Source: VFKE01 sp031400955 (GTDB lineage: Bacteria > Verrucomicrobiota > Verrucomicrobiia > Verrucomicrobiales > Verrucomicrobiaceae). From it: DNA of 6,147 nucleotides. The notes beneath the pieces are model-generated. The model did no database searches. It was not told the origin of the DNA and saw only the letters and a program-made list of their open reading frames with translations. Position numbers and translations under genes: made by a program. The stretch spans positions 1-6,147 of the forward strand of contig JANNQW010000049.1 in the NCBI GenBank assembly GCA_031400955.1, written 5' to 3'. Below, one piece after another: positions 1 to 5,840 of this stretch (its first letter is position 1; the number at the start of each line of letters is the position of its first letter).

Positions 1-1904
1 GAAGCGTGCTGACCACTCTTCGTGATGACAGCAGGGGTGGAGAGAACGTCCTTGCCTTTTTTCTGAGACAAAGCGCGGAGCACGACCTGAAACTGCGGAT
101 CGGTGAAAACCCCGGCAACGGAAAATACCCCGGGCGAACGCGCATCATTAGCCACCGGCCGGGCATTGGTGAGCATTCCGTCAATCGAAGGCGAACCACC
201 AAGAATCGCTCCGGAACTGCGCAAGCCGGCAGTGATCGGATAAGCCCCAATCGGAGTAATGCCATCTGGACCTGTAATCGGAAATTCCTGGTTGGTGAAG
301 CTGCCATTGCGCCCGCTCCCAGTCGTGCCACCCGCCGCATAAACGCCGCCTGACCCAGAAGCGTTGAACTGCCCGAGCCCCCAGTCGAATCCCAGCTCGT
401 TGAGTTGACTTTGATTCACCTCCAGCATGCGCACGCGAATCTCCACGAGTTTGGGAATAGCACCCGCGGACTGTTCCACAATGTCGTCGATCAGCGCAAT
501 ATTCTCCGCAGTATTGGTGACAAAGAGAATGTTATTCGAGGGGTTATAAGTTGCCGCAGCCCCCTCGGGGAAAAGCACGCCTCGCTGTTCGAGCAACTCA
601 CGCGCTCCAAAGCGGCGGATCGCAAGATTTGGCGCAGACCCTGTTGCGCCTCCCAGCCCGCCATTTGCAGGTTTTGCCGCAAAGGGATCAGGTGGTGCAA
701 GCGCAGCAGGCGGGGCGTTGCCAATCGGCGCACTTGAAATAAAATCCGGATGCACGCGCCAGCTTTTCGACATTAAAACGGTCGACTTCTCCGAGAGGCT
801 GGTAATCGTCACCGCGAACTCATCCACGCGATAAGTGGTGCCGCTCATCTGTGTCACATAGCGCAGCAGTTCATCCAGCGGCACGCGTGACAATTGCAGT
901 GTAATGGTCTTGTTCTTAGTCTCCTCGGGCACCCGCAAGATGAAGTTGATGCCCAGATGTTTCGGATCCAGATCGCGACAGCGAATGCGAAGGAATTCCA
1001 TCGTCTCCCCCATTGACACGCCCGGCAAATCCACTGTGGGGACAATCCAAGTCCGCAGTTTATCGATGAGGCTGGCCTTCCCCGATGCCGCTGCACCTCC
1101 CGCACCTGCCAACTGACCGCCAAACAAACCGGTCACATCCTGTGACTCCGGCACAGTAGTCTCCCAGTTGGCGTTTACCCTTGAGAGCATGGACGCGCGC
1201 GTCTGGTCGCGCGATGAAGCAAAGTAATCCGCTTTAAGTTTTTCCACACGCTCCATGCCCTGCCTCGCCGCCGCGTTGAACTTGTCAATACTCAACACCG
1301 ATTCGAACTTCCCAATGGCTCCGTCGTAGTCACCGATGTCCAGCAGACTGTTGCCCAGCAGCAGGAGCGAACTAACATCCGCCACATCCTTTAAATGCCG
1401 CGGTGTCAGCGCCGGATTGAATCGATCCGGATCATTAATTTGTTTTTTGAAAAGCTTGGCATCGGCATTAGCCGGGTCAAAGCCCTCCGCCAGCACTGAA
1501 TCAAGCAACACCTTTGCCTCCGCATAACGCGCCTCACCCGCCAGCTTGCGAGCCTGCGCGTTCACCGCGCGAGAGTAACCATCGCGCGCAGCCGTTTTGA
1601 CCAACTCGGTGGCGGGTGAATCTGCCAGCAGTTCCCACGCCGTGCGATCCGCTTTCATGGCGCCCGTGAAGTCACCGCTATCAAAAAGCGTGCCCGCTTC
1701 CAGCACCAGACTCTGCGCCTGCGAGAGTTGGGCCTCGCGCTTTGCCACTTCACGACTGGCCAGAGTGGATGCCGATGCCGACTGAGACTCGCCACCCATC
1801 AGTAATCCAACGCCGCAGCCCATCCATAGCACCGCAACAACACAGCGCTCTCGCACAGTTCGCGATAACAGGCTTCCCAATTGGAGGGATGCGGTTTCAG
1901 TCAT
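1..1904 (-). CDS. Outer-membrane secretin, Amuc_1098-like (type IV pilus/type II secretion type), 3' end cut by the window
   Basis: This is an open frame of 634 codons from ATG at 1904 that runs off the left edge without a stop. Secretins form multimeric outer-membrane channels for pili or secreted proteins. A basic N-terminus and a hydrophobic stretch at residues about 21-37 suggest a signal peptide. Residues about 55-225 look helical and TPR-like (GDYDGAIGKFESVLSID at 191-207). Residues 279-370 resemble the short N-terminal secretin domain (LDPKHLGINFIL at 312-323). A Gly/Ala/Pro-rich linker follows at about 391-425. An N-domain contains YNPSNNILFVTNT (453-465). The secretin core begins at about 484 (VEIRVRMLEVN) and reaches VLSTPAVITKSGQHA (620-634), the typical LS-x-P-x-V-x-T signature. 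The order TPR, N-domain, secretin resembles the Akkermansia Amuc_1098 family as I recall it. A GAGGG lies 11 nt upstream (1916-1920). No other pilus gene is visible nearby. Secretin is a firm call; the substrate is unknown. Confidence 0.87.
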   Translation of the reverse strand, partial: MTETASLQLGSLLSRTVRERCVVAVLWMGCGVGLLMGGESQSASASTLASREVAKREAQLSQAQSLVLEAGTLFDSGDFTGAMKADRTAWELLADSPATELVKTAARDGYSRAVNAQARKLAGEARYAEAKVLLDSVLAEGFDPANADAKLFKKQINDPDRFNPALTPRHLKDVADVSSLLLLGNSLLDIGDYDGAIGKFESVLSIDKFNAAARQGMERVEKLKADYFASSRDQTRASMLSRVNANWETTVPESQDVTGLFGGQLAGAGGAAASGKASLIDKLRTWIVPTVDLPGVSMGETMEFLRIRCRDLDPKHLGINFILRVPEETKNKTITLQLSRVPLDELLRYVTQMSGTTYRVDEFAVTITSLSEKSTVLMSKSWRVHPDFISSAPIGNAPPAALAPPDPFAAKPANGGLGGATGSAPNLAIRRFGARELLEQRGVLFPEGAAATYNPSNNILFVTNTAENIALIDDIVEQSAGAIPKLVEIRVRMLEVNQSQLNELGFDWGLGQFNASGSGGVYAAGGTTGSGRNGSFTNQEFPITGPDGITPIGAYPITAGLRSSGAILGGSPSIDGMLTNARPVANDARSPGVFSVAGVFTDPQFQVVLRALSQKKGKDVLSTPAVITKSGQHA

Positions 1905-1915
1905 TTTAGGCACAA

Positions 1916-1920
1916 CCCTC
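1916..1920 (-). promoter_or_regulatory. Possible ribosome binding site of the secretin gene (GAGGG)
   Basis: On the minus strand GAGGG ends 11 nt before the ATG at 1904. That is slightly long spacing, but it is the only purine-rich match near the start. An in-frame GTG at 1913 would have almost no spacing from this site, which favours the ATG. Confidence 0.4.
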
Positions 1921-2100
1921 GACTCAAGCCCATTAAACCCCATCTGACAATGCCGACCTGTGTGGTTTTTTTCGGTCATGAAACCGTTGCTGATCCTGAG
2001 GAGGGAAATTGCAAATTGTAGTTAGCATGAACTGGTGGGCGGTGTTGACGGATGCCCCGTTCGCCCTGCGGGCAGTGGGCAGTGACTCACGTGGTCTTTT

Positions 2101-2146
2101 GCAGCAGGAATGCTGCTTGCGGAGGACACTGCGGACTGAAGTCCGC
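2101..2146. repeat. Two tandem 16-nt hairpins, possible REP-like intergenic element
   Basis: GCAGCAGGAATGCTGC (2101-2116) is a perfect 6-bp inverted repeat with a GGAA loop. GCGGACTGAAGTCCGC (2131-2146) is a perfect 7-bp inverted repeat with a 2-nt spacer, so as RNA some inner pairs would open. They are 14 bp apart. Neither is followed by a T-run on either strand, so they are not typical intrinsic terminators. Paired short palindromes between genes are the usual look of REP-type dispersed elements. Only one copy of the pair is seen in this window, so dispersal is an inference. Confidence 0.5.
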
Positions 2147-2215
2147 GCCCCCCTAGCCCCTGACACTGACGCCTTCTTTCATCAGCTTTGGCCATTGAGC
2201 ACCTTGGACTCCTCA

Positions 2216-3670
2216 TCACTTCGGTAATTTTTTTGGCCTGGGTTGAAGATTGATCGCTTGCTCGGGATTCTGCTGCAACCAAGCGCTGGCTTCATTCGGA
2301 GACGTGCCCTGCCAGTGAGAAAAGACGCGGCGTAATTCGCGAATGCTTTGCTGCGGGTCGCCAATGCGCAACGCTTGATTGATCGCCTGTTGCGGGGCGA
2401 CATCAACCATGGCCTCCGCGAGATGTGCGAGAGCGGTGTCCTGCTCGCGCCCCCTTGGCAACTGCTCCACCCGCTGTGCGAGTCCGTCCGGCGCTGTCTC
2501 GGACCAACTCTGATAAACCGCGTCCTGCTGCTTAAGACTGTCATTGGTATCACGCAACGATTGCGCCCACTTCAGCGCAGTCATCGGATCATCGGCAGAC
2601 CAAGTATAGACGACCACTTTCTCGAGCGCCGCCTTCTGCACTGGATCGTTGATCTGACCAATCCAGCGCACAGCATTCTGCGGATCTGCTGCTGCCCATG
2701 TGGCGGCCACGTTGTCGAGTGCGCCTTTCATTCCTGTCTGCCCGCTGTTTTTGAGCGCCCACTCCCCCGCCTTTTGCGGGTCCGCGGCCGCCCATTGCTG
2801 TGCCAGTTCTTGGGTGAGTTCAGCACTGCCCGGATGCACCGCAAGCCATGATGCCGCCTCTTCAGGATACTGATCCGCCCATTCGATTATGACTCCACGC
2901 AACGCGCTGTCGCGGAAATCGCCAGGCGGCAGGGCGGCACCCCAATCGGCACCCGCCTTGGGATCAGTGTTAGCCCAGTGCTTCATGAGTTCCTGAACCG
3001 CGACCTGACTCATGTTGGTCGCGCTGTTCTGCAGGCACCAGGCGGCGGCATCAAGAGGATTCTTGCGTGCCCAGTGTTCCATCACCGCCGCGATGGAAGT
3101 GCGACGGGCACTGGCCGTGAGTTGTTCGGCAGCATAGCGAATCGCGGATTGGGGATCGGTATCTGCCCAAACACCAGTGGCGACCGCAGTTGTGCCTGCG
3201 CGCAACTCGCCCGCAGGCAAGGTCGTGCAAGCGGCGAGCGCCTTGCCCGGATCGCGCGCTGCCCATTCTTTGATGAGACTTTCGGCAAAGGACTGTCGAT
3301 CTGCAAGCCCTGGTATCATGGCGATCAATGTCCAACCCATCTCTGGTTGCGTGGCGCCAAGCAAAGCTCCAAGCCGCTCCAAACCAGCACGGCGCGAAGA
3401 AGCGTCCAAGCTCTCCAAAATCTCGTGCAACTGCTCCGACGGGGTGCCGGTCGGCAGGGCCGCGTTGCCCGGAGCCTTTCCGCTGACAACTGAGAGCGGT
3501 GCCTCGCTGGCACTTGATTGTGGCGACTTGATCACCTGAGAGCGCGCGCGCAAGCCTCCGCTCACAGCCTCCGTGGTGGAGCTGCTCCTGCCGACGAGGT
3601 AACCTCCGACGGCAGTCAGCAGCATCGCGCCCGTCAGCTGGGCATGCCGCAGATTAAATCGAATGGACAT
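2216..3670 (-). CDS. Exported protein with eleven ~32-residue W-A-x-x-D-P helical repeats, alpha-solenoid-like
   Basis: This encodes 484 residues from ATG 3670 to a TGA at 2216-2218. Residues 11-27 form a hydrophobic stretch after a basic start (RFNLRHAQ), so the protein is probably exported or anchored by an N-terminal membrane helix. Residues 30-78 are Ser/Ala/Pro-rich and likely disordered. From about 125 to 470 a unit of W-A-x-x-(D/N)-P-x-x-A recurs with its Trp at 136, 168, 200, 232, 264, 293, 325, 357, 389 and 453. A degenerate unit at 421 has Met in place of Trp. Spacing is 32 residues, except 29 between 264 and 293. Each unit reads as two short helices, suggesting a TPR/HEAT-like superhelix for protein binding. 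I associate such proteins with Verrucomicrobiota, where they are usually annotated as hypothetical. No catalytic motif is seen. The start lacks a Shine-Dalgarno sequence. The acidic-protein gene lies 82 bp upstream on the same strand. The coding call is firm; the function is unknown. Confidence 0.9.
   Translation of the reverse strand: MSIRFNLRHAQLTGAMLLTAVGGYLVGRSSSTTEAVSGGLRARSQVIKSPQSSASEAPLSVVSGKAPGNAALPTGTPSEQLHEILESLDASSRRAGLERLGALLGATQPEMGWTLIAMIPGLADRQSFAESLIKEWAARDPGKALAACTTLPAGELRAGTTAVATGVWADTDPQSAIRYAAEQLTASARRTSIAAVMEHWARKNPLDAAAWCLQNSATNMSQVAVQELMKHWANTDPKAGADWGAALPPGDFRDSALRGVIIEWADQYPEEAASWLAVHPGSAELTQELAQQWAAADPQKAGEWALKNSGQTGMKGALDNVAATWAAADPQNAVRWIGQINDPVQKAALEKVVVYTWSADDPMTALKWAQSLRDTNDSLKQQDAVYQSWSETAPDGLAQRVEQLPRGREQDTALAHLAEAMVDVAPQQAINQALRIGDPQQSIRELRRVFSHWQGTSPNEASAWLQQNPEQAINLQPRPKKLPK
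2261..3298 (-). repeat. Coding tandem repeat, about 96-bp period, eleven units
   Basis: The region encodes the solenoid part of the repeat protein (residues about 125-470). The Trp-Ala-x-x-Asp-Pro core returns every 32 codons, apart from one unit shortened by exactly three codons. Units have diverged at the DNA level, so the repeat is mainly visible in the protein. Confidence 0.8.
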
Positions 3671-3690
3671 GGTGAGGAGAGGTGTTCAAT

Positions 3691-3731
3691 GAAAAGCCCG
3701 CACCGCAGCACGGATGCCATCGGAGCGGGCT
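3691..3731 (-). terminator. Intrinsic terminator of the acidic-protein gene
   Basis: On the minus strand AGCCCGC (3731-3725) and GCGGGCT (3701-3695) form a 7-bp GC-rich stem. The stem extends inward by CCG/CGG across a single T-T mismatch, and TTTTC follows at 3695-3691. It starts about 21 bp after the stop codon at 3753. The T-run is short, so termination may be partial. Because the repeat-protein start is only 21 bp further on, read-through may be how that gene is expressed. Confidence 0.6.
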
Positions 3732-3752
3732 AGCGAATTGATTCAGAGACGA

Positions 3753-4355
3753 TCAATCGTCGTCGCTTTCTTCTTCATCTTCATCCTCATCTTCATCTTC
3801 ATCTTCTGTCCCGTCACCGTCTTCGTCCGCATCGTCGTCATCAATGATATCATCGCCGTCATCATCACCATCAGCAGCGTTGAGCTCACCATCCCCATCG
3901 ATGTCATCGTCGATGCTGTCCGACACGGCATCACCATCGATGTCGTCCTCCACAAGATCTGTATCGTCAAGGCCATCACCATCAATGTCGGCCTCCTCAG
4001 TCGAATCGTCCGCCAGGTCATCGCCATCAATATCGGTCTCAGCCATTGCTTTATCCTTAAGACCATCATCATCGATGTCCTGTTCCGCGGGGCTGCCATT
4101 GTCAATGCGATCACCAATGTAGCGCCCGTTAAACTTGCCGCTTCGGGCTATGCCTCCATCGACATTCTTATCGAATTGGTTGGGGACGCCGTCATTGTCC
4201 ACATCGCGATCAACGATGTTAGGGATGCCGTCGCGGTCCAAATCACGGGCAGCAGCGGATTTAGCCGAGGCTTTACCGTTGCCAAAGGAGAGGAAGGCGG
4301 CCACTGCCAGAATCAAGGCAGACATTTTACTCAGTCGTATCAGTATGGTTTTCAT
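3753..4355 (-). CDS. Secreted, highly acidic protein with D-x-D-x-D-G (thrombospondin type 3-like) calcium-binding repeats
   Basis: The preferred start is ATG 4355, giving 200 residues. It opens with a good signal peptide: basic MKTILIRLSK, hydrophobic 11-24, and a likely cut after ASA at 31. The frame stays open up to an ATG at 4442, but that adds 29 residues encoded by the upstream repeat array and would bury the signal peptide. Acidic loops of the type DIDGDGLDD occur at about 38, 51, 93, 108, 123, 138, 151, 164 and 177, with a 15-residue period between 93 and 138. Such Asp-rich loops bind calcium in thrombospondin type 3, dockerin and EF-hand-like proteins. A Gly/Asn/Arg-bearing spacer (about 67-90) breaks the array. 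The end (172-200) is almost all Asp/Glu. No membrane anchor or sorting signal follows the tail. An extracellular or periplasmic calcium-binding or adhesive role is inferred. No Shine-Dalgarno sequence is seen. Confidence 0.85.
   Translation of the reverse strand: MKTILIRLSKMSALILAVAAFLSFGNGKASAKSAAARDLDRDGIPNIVDRDVDNDGVPNQFDKNVDGGIARSGKFNGRYIGDRIDNGSPAEQDIDDDGLKDKAMAETDIDGDDLADDSTEEADIDGDGLDDTDLVEDDIDGDAVSDSIDDDIDGDGELNAADGDDDGDDIIDDDDADEDGDGTEDEDEDEDEDEEESDDD
3773..3808. repeat. Hexanucleotide microsatellite (CTTCAT)n inside the acidic tail
   Basis: Plus-strand CTTCAT units run at 3773, 3779, 3785 (one substitution, CCTCAT), 3791 and 3797, followed by CTTCTG. On the coding strand they give alternating Asp-Glu. 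A gain or loss of one unit would add or remove two residues without shifting the frame. Confidence 0.8.
3801..4244 (-). repeat. Coding repeat of Asp-rich calcium-binding-type loops
   Basis: The stretch encodes residues about 38-185 of the acidic protein. Loops beginning at residues 93, 108, 123 and 138 are 15 codons (45 bp) apart, and the next begins 13 codons later. The DNA shows matching ATCGATGTC/ATCAATGTC-like blocks, consistent with expansion by tandem duplication. Confidence 0.75.
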
Positions 4356-4407
4356 AATAGTGGTTGGGGTTTTGATATAAAGTTGGGAAGCAGATATTGC
4401 GTATTGT

Positions 4408-4458
4408 TTGGTAAGAATACTGAATTCGGTTGGGGACGTCACGTTAAATTTCGTTCAT
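4408..4458. repeat. 51-bp direct repeat, copy A
   Basis: It starts TTGGTAAGAATACTGAATTC and ends CGTTCAT. It matches 4515-4565 over its full length apart from a shifted single base in the middle and a few substitutions. The two copies are 107 bp apart start to start and in the same orientation. It contains one copy of the GAATACTGAATTC 13-mer. Confidence 0.85.
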
Positions 4459-4534
4459 TTGCTTATTATTTGGTGAGAATACTGAATTTATTTAATAAAA
4501 ATACTGAATTCTAGTTGGTAAGAATACTGAATTC
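4415..4534. promoter_or_regulatory. Four copies of near-palindromic GAATACTGAATTC, candidate operator array
   Basis: Copies lie at 4415-4427, 4477-4489 (last base T), 4499-4511 (first base A) and 4522-4534. The 13-mer is an imperfect dyad with five of six arm positions pairing. The last three copies are spaced 22 and 23 bp, about two helical turns. The array lies 60-180 bp upstream of the acidic-protein ATG, where a regulator could act. Binding by any protein is an inference. Confidence 0.4.
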
Positions 4535-4565
4535 GAGTTGGGATGTCACGTTAAACTTCGTTCAT
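4515..4565. repeat. 51-bp direct repeat, copy D
   Basis: This is the second long copy of the 4408-4458 repeat, with ATGTCACGTTAAAC in place of ACGTCACGTTAAAT. Two truncated copies (around 4471-4489 and 4499-4514) that retain only the 13-mer end lie between the long copies. Confidence 0.85.
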
Positions 4566-4578
4566 AATCGTAACGAAG
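4556..4578. repeat. Inverted repeat CTTCGTT/AACGAAG at the edge of copy D
   Basis: CTTCGTT (4556-4562) and AACGAAG (4572-4578) form a perfect 7-bp stem with a 9-nt loop. No T-run follows on either strand. Copy A keeps a similar left arm but not the right arm. Confidence 0.5.
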
Positions 4579-4687
4579 CTCTTATTTTCAGCATTGCTCA
4601 TCCCAGCACCGGCCGCCCACCACGGCACAAGCCCTCAATCTTCCGTCAAAAGATCAGCTATCCATTCATACGTCGTTCGGCCGCGCG

Positions 4688-4734
4688 GCGGCAGGCTTGC
4701 CGCTGTAGCCCGGTAATTCCAGCCTGCGGTTTTT
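4688..4734 (+). terminator. Terminator-like hairpin followed by T5, with no gene upstream on this strand
   Basis: GCAGGCT (4691-4697) pairs with AGCCTGC (4721-4727), then GG and five T (4730-4734) follow. A competing perfect hairpin GCGGCAGGCTTGCCGC occupies 4688-4703. Orientation would suit a plus-strand transcript, but no plus-strand gene precedes it, so it may instead be an intergenic repeat element. Confidence 0.3.
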
Positions 4735-5065
4735 GACATGGAATCGCCCCGTGAACGAGGGGAGAGAGAAGGCCAATCGCCGGACATGAATGAGCCCCAA
4801 AAATTCAAGACTGACGTGCCACTAGCCGCCGTCTGCGCTACTCCTTTCTGTGTGATTTCATGATCGCTACTTCCTCATAAAAATTTTCGAGCGATGAGAT
4901 TTGCGTGGCGGTGAGAATCGGAGCGGACGGTGTGGGCTTCATCCGCACTGCATCAAGGGGTATGATAAAAAGTACAGCTCCTTTATTTCAACGATTCCTA
5001 TATTTATTCAGCTCCCATTTTTTCCTCAGCCCTCATTTCCCATTCTCTAGATTCATTCCTTCATT

Positions 5066-5743
5066 TTATGCGTAAGCCTTCGCCAACGACCCCTGTGTAA
5101 GGAGCAGCATTCGGTCGCCGCGCGACGCCAGGTTCGTGTCGTGCGTCACCACGACCAGCGTCTTCTTTGACTCGTCCACCACCTGAAAAAGAAGATCCAT
5201 GATCTGTTTTCCGGTCGCGGCATCCAGATTGCCCGTCGGTTCATCGGCGAGAATGATGCCGGGGTCGTTAATAAGCGCGCGCGCCAGCGCCACCCGCTGC
5301 TGCTCGCCGCCGGAGAGCTCAGTTGGCAGATGCTGCAATCGCCCTTCGAGCCCAACGCGCCCCAGCAGTTCAGTGGCGCGTTCCAGCGCGATCTTGCCGC
5401 CGATCATCGAAGGCAGCATCACGTTTTCCAGTGCGGTAAGCTCCGGCAGCAGATGATAGTTCTGGAAGACAAATCCAAGCTGGGTGTTGCGAATGCCCGC
5501 CCGCTGGCGCGACGATCCACCATACATCGGACTGCCGCCGATGAACACATCGCCTGCGCTCGGCTTCTCCAGACCGCCTAATATATAAAGCAACGTCGTC
5601 TTGCCGGAACCCGATGCACCGCAGAGAAAAACGCGCTCGCTGGGTTGCACATCCAGCGTCACACCGCGCAGCACATGCAACTCATGGCCGCCGAGATGGT
5701 ATCGGCGGTGCACATCCTTGACACTGAGCGCGGCTTCCGGCAT
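5066..5743 (-). CDS. lolD: LolD/MacB-type ABC transporter ATP-binding protein
   Basis: This is a complete nucleotide-binding subunit of 225 residues from ATG 5743 to TAA at 5066-5068, the usual length for LolD. Visible motifs are Walker A GASGSGKT (42-49), Q-loop FVFQNYHLLPELTALENV (91-108), signature LSGGEQQR (143-150), Walker B IILADEP (163-169), D-loop GNLD (171-174) and H-loop His 201. The Q-loop sequence and the ERVFLCGASGSGKTTLL context are typical of the LolD/MacB/FtsE-like group, which pairs with FtsX-like permeases to release lipoproteins or export peptides from the inner membrane. The frame is open to an ATG at 5866, but that adds 41 basic residues unlike the family and overlaps the divergent gene. 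No permease gene is adjacent, which is odd. No Shine-Dalgarno sequence precedes 5743. LolD is the best guess; a MacB-type ATPase is the alternative. Confidence 0.93.
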   Translation of the reverse strand: MPEAALSVKDVHRRYHLGGHELHVLRGVTLDVQPSERVFLCGASGSGKTTLLYILGGLEKPSAGDVFIGGSPMYGGSSRQRAGIRNTQLGFVFQNYHLLPELTALENVMLPSMIGGKIALERATELLGRVGLEGRLQHLPTELSGGEQQRVALARALINDPGIILADEPTGNLDAATGKQIMDLLFQVVDESKKTLVVVTHDTNLASRGDRMLLLTQGSLAKAYA

Positions 5744-5840
5744 GGCGCGCAGTGTCAGCGCAACGCACGCTCCGTCAAGCTTCGCTCGCCGTTCGCGTAT
5801 CCGTTTGCCACCGCCGCGACCCTCTCCTTGTTGAGGCACG
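5744..5840. promoter_or_regulatory. Divergent intergenic region, promoters of the ATPase gene and the secreted-protein gene
   Basis: Only 97 bp separate the two divergent starts, so both promoters probably lie here. I see no clear -35/-10 pair on either strand. On the minus strand an AAGGAGA (5829-5823) lies 79 nt before the ATPase ATG. The nearest start after it is an out-of-frame GTG at 5811 that opens only 18 codons, ending at 5755. Confidence 0.5.
5833..5836 (+). promoter_or_regulatory. Ribosome binding site (GAGG) of the divergent secreted-protein gene
   Basis: GAGG sits four bases before the ATG at 5841. The spacing is short but usable, and it supports that start. Confidence 0.45.

Larger units (their letters stand above)
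1905..2215. other. Gene-free gap between the repeat protein and the secretin gene
   Basis: This 311-bp gap holds the 5' leader of the secretin gene on its left and the 3' flank of the repeat-protein gene on its right. Short open frames occur on both strands, but none has a recognisable domain or a good start context, so I call no gene. Two tandem perfect hairpins sit at 2101-2146, and a small GCCC/GGGC hairpin at 2063-2073. No hairpin followed by a T-run is seen for the upstream gene. A secretin promoter must lie here, but I see no convincing -35/-10 pair. Confidence 0.7.
4356..5065. other. 710-bp gene-free region between the ABC ATPase and acidic-protein genes
   Basis: I see no credible gene here. 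A 73-codon plus-strand frame at 4515-4736 starts inside the repeat array and has no recognisable features. The left third (4360-4570) is AT-rich, holds the direct-repeat array and must contain the acidic-protein promoter. The middle (4600-4950) is GC-richer and carries a small hairpin followed by a T-run at 4688-4734. The right end (about 4965-5066) is AT-rich and strongly pyrimidine-biased on the plus strand, next to the ATPase stop codon. No tRNA or known riboswitch is recognised. Confidence 0.65.

Noticed and set aside
6..353. 115-codon plus-strand frame at the left edge
   Set aside because: It is antisense to the secretin core, whose minus-strand frame stays open for 634 codons with secretin motifs.
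2348..2851. 167-codon plus-strand frame
   Set aside because: It lies wholly inside the solenoid gene on the opposite strand and is rich in Cys, Arg and Leu as expected for antisense noise. The minus-strand protein has clear periodicity.
4356..4442. 29-residue N-terminal extension of the acidic protein from an ATG at 4442
   Set aside because: It would place a good signal peptide in the interior, and its codons come from the upstream direct repeat.
3714..4514. 266-codon plus-strand open frame rich in Ile/Val
   Set aside because: It is the antisense of the Asp-repeat gene: GAT/GAC repeats read backwards give ATC/GTC codons. It has no credible start context, and the minus strand has a signal peptide and a coherent repeat architecture.
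4408..4565. CRISPR array
   Set aside because: The repeat units differ in length and there are only four, with spacing of 62, 22 and 23 bp and no regular unique spacers or cas genes.
4515..4736. 73-codon plus-strand frame in the gene-free region
   Set aside because: It starts inside a repeat copy, has no ribosome binding site or recognisable features, and spans the terminator-like hairpin.
5755..5811. 18-codon upstream frame (GTG start) behind AAGGAGA, possible leader peptide of the ATPase gene
   Set aside because: The spacing of 11 nt and GTG start are weak, there is no attenuator hairpin, and nothing about the peptide is informative.
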